A model generated the notes under the pieces. That model saw only the letters and a list, made by a program, of their open reading frames with translations, was not told the DNA's origin and did no database searches. The translations under genes were made by a program, and so were the position numbers. A DNA stretch of 6,592 nt from Frankiales bacterium (lineage in GTDB: Bacteria; Actinomycetota; Actinomycetes; Mycobacteriales; SCTD01), in the NCBI GenBank assembly GCA_025464795.1, contig JAODNB010000282.1:1-6592 (forward strand), given 5' to 3'. Below, piece after piece: positions 1-5,812 of this stretch. The first letter of the stretch is position 1; every line of letters begins with the position of its first letter.

Positions 1-150
1 GCCACCGGCATCGCGAACATCTGGGAGGTCTGCCACCACCTCCGTGGTGAGGCCGGCGACCGCCAGATCGCAGGCGCCAAGGTGGGCCTGGCGCACGTCA
101 TCGGCATCGGTTCGGCCTGCGGCGTGCACATCCTCGAGAAGGCAGCCTGA
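1..150 (+). CDS. SCP2-type thiolase / lipid-transfer protein, C-terminal end (5' part outside window)
   Basis: The reading frame is open from the first base and gives 49 residues before TGA at 148-150. The segment begins ATGIANIWEV, which fits the GHPxGATG helix of thiolase-fold enzymes, and runs through GAKVGLAHVIGIGSACG to HILEKAA. In SCP2-type thiolases and Ltp lipid-transfer proteins, a GxAH-type stretch near the C-terminus takes the place of the CxG motif of classical thiolases, and GLAHVIG fits this. The nucleophilic cysteine and the HDCF-type region lie upstream of the window, so thiolase and retro-aldol activity cannot be told apart. The stop overlaps the presumed CTG start of the next gene, which indicates a shared operon and translational coupling. 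It differs in sequence from the complete thiolase at 2484-3644, so the locus carries two such enzymes. Confidence 0.82.
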   Translation, partial: ATGIANIWEVCHHLRGEAGDRQIAGAKVGLAHVIGIGSACGVHILEKAA

Positions 151-1655
151 CCCTCTGGGAGCTCGTCTCCCAGCGGGCCCGCGAGCACGGCGACCGGCGC
201 TACCTGTTCGACGACTCGGGTCGGTCCTACACCTACGCGGGTTTCGCTTCGGCAGCCGAGCGGACGGCCGCGGGTCTGCTGGCGCTCGGCATCGGGCCTG
301 GCGACACCGTCTCGTGGCAGCTCCCGACCTGGACCGAGACCGTCGTGCTCTCGGTGGCGCTCGCCCGGCTCGGGGCTCGGCAGAACCCGATCATCCCGAT
401 CTACGGCCAGCGCGAGGTCGAGGCCCTGGTGCGCCAGTCGGGCTCGAAGCTGCTGGTCGTACCCGGGGTGTGGCGGGACACCGACTACGGGCGGATCGCC
501 CACGAGATAGCCGCAACCGCAGGGAGTCTCGACGTCCTGGTCATGCCCCGAGACGGCCTGCCGACGGGCGCTCCCGCGACCTTGCCGCCACCGCCCTCCG
601 ATGCTGACGAGGTGCGGTGGCTGTACTCCACGTCGGGGACGACGTCGCTGCCCAAGGGCGTGCAGCACAGCGACGCCTCGCTGCTGGCCGCAGGTCGCGC
701 GACGGTCGGCCCCTACGAGCTCACGCAGGACGACATCGGCTGCATCCCCTTCCCCTACGCACACATCGGCGGTGCGGACTACCTCACGATGTCGCTGCTG
801 GCCGGGATGCAGCTGCTGCTGCTCGAGTCGTTCGTCCCCGCACAGGCAGTCGAGCTGCACAACCAGTACGGGATCACCGCGTCGGGTTCCGGCACCGCCT
901 TCTACCAAGCCTTCCTGGCTGAGCAGCGCAAGAACCCGTCGACGCCCGTGCTCCCGACGGTCCGCTACCTGGCCGGTGGGGGAGCGCCCATGCCCTCGCA
1001 GATCTTCTGGGACGTCCGCCGCGAGATGGGGCTCCAGGTCCTGCAGGGCTATGGCATGACCGAGGTGCCGATGATCACCACGGGATCGCCGAGCGACACC
1101 GACGAGCAGCTCGCGAACACCGAGGGGCGGCCGGTCGACGGCATCGAGCTGAGCTTTCGCGACGAGCTCGGCAACGAGGTGCCCGAGGGCGAGATCTGGG
1201 TGCGCGGCCCGCTGGTCTTCACGGGATACACCGACCCCGCTGCGACCAAGGAGGCCTTCGACGAGCAGGGGTTCTTCCGAACGGGCGACATCGGGCGGCT
1301 GCGCGAGGACGGCTACCTGCGTCTCACGGGACGGGCCAAGGACATCATCATCCGCAAGGGCGAGAACATCAGCCCGCAGGAGGTGGAGGAGGTCCTGCAG
1401 AGCCATCCGGCCGTCGGCGCGGTGGCGGTCATCGGGCTTCCCGACAACGAGCGCGGGGAGCGGGTGTGCGCGGTGATCGAGGTGGCTCCCGGTGAGCGAG
1501 CGCCTTCCTTGCAGGATCTCGTCGAGCACTGCCGAGCGCAGGGCCTGAGCCTGCGCAAGTCACCGGAGCAGCTTGCCGTGGTGGACCAGCTGCCGCGCAC
1601 CCCGACGATGAAGGTGCTGAAGCGGGAGCTCAAGCAGTCCCTGGGTCGAAGCTGA
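147..1655 (+). CDS. AMP-forming acyl-CoA synthetase (class I adenylate-forming enzyme), 502 aa, probable CTG start
   Basis: This enzyme activates a carboxylic acid with ATP and CoA through an acyl-adenylate, the entry step of the pathway. Numbering from the CTG at 147, the P-loop-like A3 motif STSGTTSLPKG is near residues 161-171, with Ser where Gly usually follows the two threonines. YGMTE is at 302-306, RTGD with the ribose-binding Asp at about 381, GRAKD at 395-399 and RKGENISP at 403-410. The C-terminal motif PRTPTMK carries the catalytic Lys489, without the Gly that often precedes it. The length is typical of the family. The start is inferred. Homology-like sequence (TLWELVSQRAREHGDRRYLF) begins straight after CTG 147, and there is no ATG, GTG or TTG in frame from the stop at 48 until GTG 345, which would remove 66 residues of the N-terminal domain. 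A GAGAAGG stretch at 136-142 may serve as ribosome binding site. The substrate is unknown; a FadD-like cyclic or steroid acid ligase is one possibility. The 3' end overlaps the convergent crotonase gene. Confidence 0.9.
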   Translation: MTLWELVSQRAREHGDRRYLFDDSGRSYTYAGFASAAERTAAGLLALGIGPGDTVSWQLPTWTETVVLSVALARLGARQNPIIPIYGQREVEALVRQSGSKLLVVPGVWRDTDYGRIAHEIAATAGSLDVLVMPRDGLPTGAPATLPPPPSDADEVRWLYSTSGTTSLPKGVQHSDASLLAAGRATVGPYELTQDDIGCIPFPYAHIGGADYLTMSLLAGMQLLLLESFVPAQAVELHNQYGITASGSGTAFYQAFLAEQRKNPSTPVLPTVRYLAGGGAPMPSQIFWDVRREMGLQVLQGYGMTEVPMITTGSPSDTDEQLANTEGRPVDGIELSFRDELGNEVPEGEIWVRGPLVFTGYTDPAATKEAFDEQGFFRTGDIGRLREDGYLRLTGRAKDIIIRKGENISPQEVEEVLQSHPAVGAVAVIGLPDNERGERVCAVIEVAPGERAPSLQDLVEHCRAQGLSLRKSPEQLAVVDQLPRTPTMKVLKRELKQSLGRS

Positions 1656-2487
1656 GCTCCCCGGCCTCGCCGCCGGTGACGGCCCTCGGGTCGAAGTCGT
1701 CCGCCAGTGGCGGGAACGCAGCCGGTCGCTTCTCCAGGTAGCTGTCGACGCCCTCGCGGAAGTCCGGCGCGGTGGCGGCGTAGCCCATCGCCTTGTACGT
1801 CCTCTGCAGGGAGCTGCCGAAGTCGCTCTGCAGGTCGTCGTGCAGCTGGGCCCTGATGAGAGCGAGCGACAGCGGAGAGCAGTGGGCGGCCATGTCGGCG
1901 GCGTAGGACCGGGCAGCGGGCAGCAGCTCGTCGGGCTCGACGACGCGGCTCACGAGCCCGAGACGATGGGCCTCGTCCGCGTCGACCACCCGTCCCGACA
2001 GCATGAGGTCCAGCGCGTTCTCGACGCCCACGAGCCGAGGGAGCAGCCAGCTCGCACCGAACTCGGCCGCAAGGCCGCGGCGGGAGAAGGCCGTGGTGAG
2101 CTTGGCACCACGGGCGGCGAAGCGGAGGTCGCAGTACATCGCCTGGACCAGCCCCATGCCCGCGCAACCGCCGTTGATGGCGGCGATGAGCGGCTTGCGG
2201 AACGCCCAGGGCCGGGCCGGGGTCCGGCGTCCCTGCTGGTTCATGGGCTGGCCGGCGATCGCGGTGAGCCGGCCGGTGTCTACGCCCGGGCAGAACGACG
2301 CGCCGGCACCGGTGAGGATGCCGACGCGGACCCGGGGGTCGGCGTCGGCCTCGTCGAGCAGCTGGTGGTAGCGCGCCTCCATGCTCGGGTTCCAGCCGTT
2401 GCGCCGCTCCGGGCGGTTGAGCGTGAAGACGGCGACACCGTCCTGCCCGACCTCGAGCAGGACGCTGTCGACGTCGGGCTCGATCAG
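1630..2487 (-). CDS. Crotonase-family protein (enoyl-CoA hydratase/isomerase-like), 285 aa, probable CTG start
   Basis: Last gene of the minus-strand operon. The crotonase fold is clear: VAVFTLNRPERRNGW near residues 18-32, the oxyanion-hole segment GAGASFCPGVD at 60-70, AAINGGCAGMGLVQAMYCD at 102-120, and LSGRVVDADEAHRLGLVSRVV at 163-183. Aligned by eye to rat enoyl-CoA hydratase, the residue matching Glu144 is Val115 and the one matching Glu164 is Phe134 or Ser135, so the classical hydratase pair is absent. Glu142, in GLAAEFGASWLLPRLVG, lies where PaaG-type isomerases and 4-chlorobenzoyl-CoA dehalogenase carry a catalytic Asp. Isomerase or hydrolase chemistry is therefore at least as likely as hydration. 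The start is inferred as CTG at 2487, whose last two bases overlap the thiolase TGA. No ATG, GTG or TTG occurs in the next 35 codons, and the only upstream candidate, GTG 2619, would add 44 arginine-rich residues inside the thiolase gene. The stop lies within the 3' end of the convergent synthetase gene. Confidence 0.88.
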   Translation of the reverse strand: MIEPDVDSVLLEVGQDGVAVFTLNRPERRNGWNPSMEARYHQLLDEADADPRVRVGILTGAGASFCPGVDTGRLTAIAGQPMNQQGRRTPARPWAFRKPLIAAINGGCAGMGLVQAMYCDLRFAARGAKLTTAFSRRGLAAEFGASWLLPRLVGVENALDLMLSGRVVDADEAHRLGLVSRVVEPDELLPAARSYAADMAAHCSPLSLALIRAQLHDDLQSDFGSSLQRTYKAMGYAATAPDFREGVDSYLEKRPAAFPPLADDFDPRAVTGGEAGELSFDPGTA

Positions 2488-3644
2488 CTGACGTCCGTCG
2501 AGAGGATGGTCACGGCGGACACCGCGGTCGGGCCGCCGATGTTGTGCGCCATGCCCGTTCGGGCACCGTCGACCTGGTTCGACGCCACGCCGCGCAGCTG
2601 CTCGACGATCTCGACGCACTGCGCGATGCCGGTGGCGCCCGGCGGGTGCCCCTTCGCCTTCAGACCACCACTGGGGTTCACCGGGATCCGGCCGCCGATG
2701 CTCGTCTCGCCGGCCTCAAGAGCCTTGGCGGCACCGAAGCGGTCGACGAAGCCGAGGTCCTCGTAGGAGATCATCTCGACGGCGGTGAAGCAGTCGTGCA
2801 CCTCCGCCACGTCGATGTCGCCCGGCCCGACACCGGCCATGGCGTACGCCGCCTTGGCAGCTCGCACGGTCGCCGGGAACGTCGTCATGTCCTGCTTGTG
2901 CTGGTGCATCACGCGGTCGACGCCGAGACCCACCCCGCGTACCCAGATCGGCTTGTCGGTGTACTTCTCGGCCAGGTGCTCGGCGACGATGATCAGCGCC
3001 GCGGCGCCGTCGCTCTGCGGCGTGCAGTCGAGCAACCCGAAGGGCGTGACGACCGGCGGCGCGGCCAGCACCTTCTCGATGCTGATCTCGAAGCGCAGCT
3101 GCGCCTTCGGGTTGGGCACCGCGTTCTTGTGGTTCTTCACGGCGACCATCGCCATGTGCTCGCGGGTCGCACCGGACTCGTGGAGGTAGCGCTGGGCGTG
3201 CAGGGCGAAGTTCGCTGGTGCCACGAGGCCGAGGGGGTAGTCCCACGCCTGGTCGCGGGTCATCGACATCCACTCCCAGAAGGTCGCGCGCGACGAGGTC
3301 TCGCGGACCTTGTCCCCACCGACGACCAGCGCGACGTCGACGTGACCGCTGGAGACGGCGTAGAAGGCGTTGCGCAACGTGTCGTTGCCGGTGGCACACG
3401 CGTTCTCGATACGGGTCACCGGGATGTCGAGCAGCCCGCAGCTGTCGGCCATCACGCCGGCCGCGAAGCCGTCGGTGGACACGAGCTCCCCGAACCAGGC
3501 CGCCTGGATGTCCTTGCGGTCGAAGCCCTTGTCGACGTGTGCGACGGCCTCGGAGACCGCCATGGGCAGCAGGTCCTTGATGCCCAGGTGGAAGTGCTCG
3601 GCGAACGGCGTCATGCCGGCACCGACGATGGCGACGCGTCTCAC
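2484..3644 (-). CDS. SCP2-type thiolase (acetyl-CoA acetyltransferase / lipid-transfer protein family), 386 aa
   Basis: Complete thiolase-fold protein, beginning RRVAIVGAGMTPFAEH. The nucleophilic cysteine is Cys83 in IENACATGND. The motif HDCF at 283-286 replaces the NEAF motif of classical thiolases and supplies Cys285. GHPPGATG carries His333, and GMAHNIGG at 364-371 replaces the usual C-terminal CxG. HDCF with a second cysteine and loss of CxG is the SCP2-thiolase pattern (family knowledge, from memory). With Cys83, His333 and Cys285 all present, true thiolytic cleavage of a 3-ketoacyl-CoA looks more likely than the retro-aldol reaction of Ltp2-like proteins, which lack parts of this set. 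The start is GTG 3644, overlapping the upstream stop as GTGA, with GAAGGAG at 3652-3658 seven bases away. The neighbouring upstream gene supplies a DUF35 protein, the usual accessory partner of such thiolases, so the two probably form a complex. Its stop overlaps the next crotonase gene as CTGA. Confidence 0.93.
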   Translation of the reverse strand: MRRVAIVGAGMTPFAEHFHLGIKDLLPMAVSEAVAHVDKGFDRKDIQAAWFGELVSTDGFAAGVMADSCGLLDIPVTRIENACATGNDTLRNAFYAVSSGHVDVALVVGGDKVRETSSRATFWEWMSMTRDQAWDYPLGLVAPANFALHAQRYLHESGATREHMAMVAVKNHKNAVPNPKAQLRFEISIEKVLAAPPVVTPFGLLDCTPQSDGAAALIIVAEHLAEKYTDKPIWVRGVGLGVDRVMHQHKQDMTTFPATVRAAKAAYAMAGVGPGDIDVAEVHDCFTAVEMISYEDLGFVDRFGAAKALEAGETSIGGRIPVNPSGGLKAKGHPPGATGIAQCVEIVEQLRGVASNQVDGARTGMAHNIGGPTAVSAVTILSTDVS

Positions 3645-4825
3645 GGGGTTGCTCCTTCGGTCGGCTCGAAGGCGTACCCGTAGTCGGGGATGCCATGGCG
3701 CACAGCCAGGCGGCGCAGCACCAGGGTGCCTGCGTCGCCGATCGCCGTCGTGGCGGGCTCACCGCCGGTGACGGGGGTGAGGAGCCGTACTCCGGTGTCG
3801 CCCAGCTCGACGATCGCCAGGTCGTACGGGGTCCTCAGGCCGGGTACGGGGACGTGCACGCTGACGGCGGTGTAGACCACGCCGTCGCGGGGGAGCGGGG
3901 TGAGCGGGTGCGGGTCCTCGGAGCCGCACTCGATGCAGCGGTGCCGGGGTGGCAGGGCGAGCGTGCCGCAAGTAGCGCACTGGCCGGCCTGCAGACCGAG
4001 CTTGCTGTCGAACGCCCGCTCGTACGCGGGGAGGCTGATCGCGATGCTCGCGTCCGCACCGAGCTGGGTCTTCGGGAACGGTCGGGCCGCGCGCGCCGAG
4101 CGCAGGACGGCCGTGCTGCCGGACGCCAGCCGCGCCACGCACGCCGTGGCCTGCTCGACGGCGGTGACCAACCCGGCGGCGGAGCGCTCGAGGGCGTCGG
4201 CGAGGGCGAACACGACGCTGCTCGCTCCTGTGGTCGGCAGGGCCGCGGGGCTGCCCTGCACCAGGGAGGCCGCGTCCTTGGCTCCGAGGCCGGCGACCGC
4301 GATCGGCTTGTCGTCCAGCGCGAGGCGGTCGAGCGCAGCGTTGGTCCCACGGACGCGCTGCAGCCGGGGGTCGTCGTAGTCGAACGTCCCTCCGGACGTG
4401 TTGCGGACCTTCAGCGGCAGGCTTCCCTCGGACCGCCCGACGGCGCCGAGCTCGGCTCCGGAGGTGCCCAGCAGCGCAGCTCCCGCACCGGCGGCCGGCT
4501 CCACGTCGGCGGTGATCACGAGGGTCCCGGGGGCGCCCGTGCTGATCGCGTCGAGGGCCGCCGGAGCCCCGCCGAGGACGACGGAGCAGCGGGTGCTGCT
4601 GGGCAGTCCGAGGCCGGCCAGCAGGATGGCTTCCGTACCGCCCTCGAGACCGGGGAGGTCCCGGGTGACGAGCACCACCGACGTCACGGCGTCGGGGGCG
4701 TGCTCGACGACGGCACGGCCCGCGGCAACGGCGAGCGTCAGCGCGTCCTCGTCGTAGCCGACCACGCGTCGCGCGTCGCTTCCCCAGCAGGGCTGGTGTG
4801 TCGCGAGGACCTGCAGGTGCGCCAC
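3641..4825 (-). CDS. HMG-CoA-synthase-like domain fused to zinc ribbon and DUF35 OB fold, 394 aa
   Basis: Two modules. Residues 1 to about 245 resemble the thiolase-superfamily fold of HMG-CoA synthases: a VVGYDEDALTLAVAAGRA helix near 21-38, the strand-helix VVLGGAPAALDAI near 82-94, and AGAGAALLGTSG near 113-123. Leu84 sits where the catalytic cysteine of HMG-CoA or ketoacyl synthases is expected (NACxGG-type motif). Cys80 lies four residues earlier and is unlikely to replace it, so this half looks non-catalytic. The C-terminal part has a rubredoxin-like zinc ribbon, CATC and CIEC (Cys283, 286, 297, 300), followed by a DUF35 OB fold with DGVVYTAVSVHVPVPGLRTP. DUF35 proteins bind CoA intermediates and bridge thiolases to partners, as in the archaeal thiolase/HMG-CoA synthase complex and in Ltp2/ChsH2. 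I infer an accessory or scaffold role for the adjacent thiolase. GTG 4825 is preferred because AGAAAGG at 4835-4841 is nine bases away. GTG 4834 (397 aa) directly abuts that site but remains possible. Confidence 0.87.
   Translation of the reverse strand: MAHLQVLATHQPCWGSDARRVVGYDEDALTLAVAAGRAVVEHAPDAVTSVVLVTRDLPGLEGGTEAILLAGLGLPSSTRCSVVLGGAPAALDAISTGAPGTLVITADVEPAAGAGAALLGTSGAELGAVGRSEGSLPLKVRNTSGGTFDYDDPRLQRVRGTNAALDRLALDDKPIAVAGLGAKDAASLVQGSPAALPTTGASSVVFALADALERSAAGLVTAVEQATACVARLASGSTAVLRSARAARPFPKTQLGADASIAISLPAYERAFDSKLGLQAGQCATCGTLALPPRHRCIECGSEDPHPLTPLPRDGVVYTAVSVHVPVPGLRTPYDLAIVELGDTGVRLLTPVTGGEPATTAIGDAGTLVLRRLAVRHGIPDYGYAFEPTEGATP
3652..3658 (-). promoter_or_regulatory. Ribosome binding site GAAGGAG of the SCP2-type thiolase
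   Basis: On the minus strand, GAAGGAG ends seven bases before GTG 3644 and lies inside the last codons of the DUF35 gene. It supports the GTG start that overlaps the upstream TGA. Confidence 0.65.
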
Positions 4826-4834
4826 AGAGCCCAC

Positions 4835-4841
4835 CCTTTCT
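4835..4841 (-). promoter_or_regulatory. Ribosome binding site AGAAAGG deciding the DUF35-fusion start
   Basis: AGAAAGG matches the first seven bases of the full anti-Shine-Dalgarno complement AGAAAGGAGG. It abuts GTG 4834 and lies nine bases before GTG 4825, so the second GTG has the better spacing. Confidence 0.55.
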
Positions 4842-4852
4842 GTTGAGAAGAG

Positions 4853-5332
4853 CTAGAGGGAGACGGTTGCCCAGCCCTTGAGGTGGGTGCCACCCGTCTG
4901 GCGGATCGCGAGGAGCTCGACGTCGACGAGGCGCTCGTCGCCCTCCTCGCGGACGGCGAGCACGGTGCCGGAGTAGGTCAGCACGTCGCCGGGCCAGGCC
5001 TGCTCGCGGAACTGGACGCCGTACTTGCGCACGCTGCGAGCGCCGAACCAGTCGGTCAGGTAGGTGCCGAGCACACCGGCCTGGAGCATGCCCACGGCGA
5101 ACGGCGTCGGGTAGCCCGACGCCTTCGCGAACTCGGTGTCGTGGTGGATCGGGTTCATGTCCCCGGAGGCGCCCTGGTAGCGGACGAAGTCGGTGATGGT
5201 CAGCGGGGGAGCGACGAACGGCTCGGCGGCAAGGCCGACGGTGACGTCGTCCCACTTCACGCGGGTGGGGACCGTCGAGACGTCACCGGTCGGGACGGCC
5301 GAGCCGGAGGACTTCCAGGGCGCGGGGCTCAT
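4853..5332 (-). CDS. MaoC-like (R)-hydratase, catalytic subunit, 159 aa
   Basis: Single hot-dog domain that probably hydrates an enoyl-CoA to a 3-hydroxyacyl-CoA. The hydratase-2 signature is intact: YQGASGDMNPIHHD at residues 52-65, with Asp58, Asn60 and His63 as the expected catalytic residues, followed by the conserved GYPTPFAVGMLQAGVLGTYLTDWFG segment at 73-97. The end GTHLKGWATVSL is a normal final strand. The first 20 or so residues are polar and extra to the core. The start ATG at 5332 overlaps the stop of the upstream subunit as ATGA. A GGAGGG run at 5333-5338 touches the start codon, which is too close for an ideal ribosome binding site, so coupling to the upstream gene is likely. 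The next gene begins 18-27 nt after the TAG stop. It is best read as one half of a heteromeric hydratase with the 139-aa protein before it, comparable in plan to ChsH1/ChsH2 or HadA/HadB. Confidence 0.92.
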   Translation of the reverse strand: MSPAPWKSSGSAVPTGDVSTVPTRVKWDDVTVGLAAEPFVAPPLTITDFVRYQGASGDMNPIHHDTEFAKASGYPTPFAVGMLQAGVLGTYLTDWFGARSVRKYGVQFREQAWPGDVLTYSGTVLAVREEGDERLVDVELLAIRQTGGTHLKGWATVSL

Positions 5333-5748
5333 CCCTCCACCGCCTTGCTGGTCTCGATGCTGGTGTTGCGGCTGGTGGCGACGAGGCGCCCGGACTCGAC
5401 GTCGCGGAACTCGATGACGACCTCGGTGAAGGTCATGTTCCCGCCTTTCTTGCCGGCCTTCTCGTACGTCTTGTCGACGCGCATGACGCCTTCGAGCTCG
5501 GTGCCGGCCGACGGGGGCTCGCCGAAGAACTCCATCTCCTGCGAGCCGTGGAGCAGGCGCGAGTAGTCGCGGGCGATCCCGTACCAGACCGAGCTCTCCG
5601 GGGTCTGCCACCAGCTGCAGGACTGCAGGAAGGTCGCAGGGGAGACCGGCTGCGGGCCGAGGTGGTCGGGGTCGGAGGAGCGGGTCGCCAGCGCGAACTC
5701 GCGAACCTTGCCCGCCTCGACGGTCATGCGGAACGGCTCAGCAGCCAT
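5329..5748 (-). CDS. FAS1-type dehydratase / MaoC N-terminal-like subunit, 139 aa
   Basis: First gene of the minus-strand operon. It is a short hot-dog-fold protein like the N-terminal, non-catalytic half of double hot-dog MaoC dehydratases. Supporting segments are MTVEAGKVREFALAT near residues 8-22, SDPDHLGPQPVSPATFL near 25-41, and VDKTYEKAGKKGGNMTFTEV near 90-109, followed by a strand ending ATSRNTSIE. The GDxNPIH catalytic signature is missing here and present in the next protein, so the pair should assemble into one hydratase, with this subunit shaping the acyl pocket. A tryptophan-rich stretch, SCSWWQTPESSVWYG, near 43-57 may line that pocket (inference). ATG 5748 is well supported: AGGGAGG at 5754-5760 is five bases upstream. 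The stop overlaps the next start by four bases. The gene starts next to the divergent promoter region, so it is the likely control point of the operon. Confidence 0.88.
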   Translation of the reverse strand: MAAEPFRMTVEAGKVREFALATRSSDPDHLGPQPVSPATFLQSCSWWQTPESSVWYGIARDYSRLLHGSQEMEFFGEPPSAGTELEGVMRVDKTYEKAGKKGGNMTFTEVVIEFRDVESGRLVATSRNTSIETSKAVEG

Positions 5749-5753
5749 GCGTA

Positions 5754-5760
5754 CCTCCCT
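5754..5760 (-). promoter_or_regulatory. Ribosome binding site AGGGAGG of the minus-strand operon
   Basis: On the minus strand, AGGGAGG lies five bases before ATG 5748. It is the strongest Shine-Dalgarno match in the window and fixes the start of the first operon gene. Confidence 0.75.
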
Positions 5761-5761
5761 G

Positions 5762-5778
5762 TCGTATCCGTTATACGA
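5762..5778. repeat. Perfect 6-bp inverted repeat with 5-bp spacer, candidate operator
   Basis: TCGTAT, spacer CCGTT, ATACGA. The arms are perfect reverse complements. Size and position suit a TetR- or GntR-like dimer, the usual local regulators of acyl-CoA catabolic clusters. It does not match what I recall of the KstR (TnnAACnnGTTnnA) or KstR2 (AnCAAGnnCTTGnT) cholesterol operators. No regulator gene is in the window. Confidence 0.5.
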
Positions 5779-5807
5779 TACACCTTGTTATCTCGACAGG
5801 CGACGAC

Positions 5808-5812
5808 AGGAG
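5808..5812 (+). promoter_or_regulatory. Ribosome binding site AGGAG of the plus-strand crotonase
   Basis: AGGAG is seven bases before GTG 5820 and supports that codon as the start. The next in-frame ATG is codon 30, inside the conserved crotonase fold. Confidence 0.7.

Noticed and set aside
44..607. 187-aa plus-strand open frame at the left end
   Set aside because: Arg/Pro/Ala-rich shadow of the thiolase tail and the synthetase N-terminus.
345..1655. Synthetase start at GTG 345 (436 aa)
   Set aside because: The 66 residues encoded upstream read as normal N-terminal synthetase sequence, and a CTG lies exactly at the overlap with the upstream stop.
1656..1700. GC-rich stem as a terminator after the synthetase gene
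   Set aside because: I found no clear hairpin followed by a T-run, and the stretch is coding sequence for the convergent crotonase.
1630..2619. Crotonase start at GTG 2619 (329 aa)
   Set aside because: The extra 44 residues are arginine-rich and lie wholly inside the thiolase gene in another frame, as expected for shadow translation.
2544..3683. Long plus-strand open frames opposite the thiolase and DUF35 genes (also 3695-4846)
   Set aside because: They are rich in Arg, Gly, Val and Asp with no recognisable domain, and they mirror clear minus-strand enzymes. High GC removes stop codons from opposite frames.
3641..4834. Active HMG-CoA synthase
   Set aside because: The expected nucleophilic cysteine is a leucine, and the domain is fused to a DUF35 module typical of accessory proteins.
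3759..5255. 498-aa minus-strand open frame
   Set aside because: Arg/Pro/Gly-rich composition, and it crosses the boundary of two well-supported genes in a different frame.
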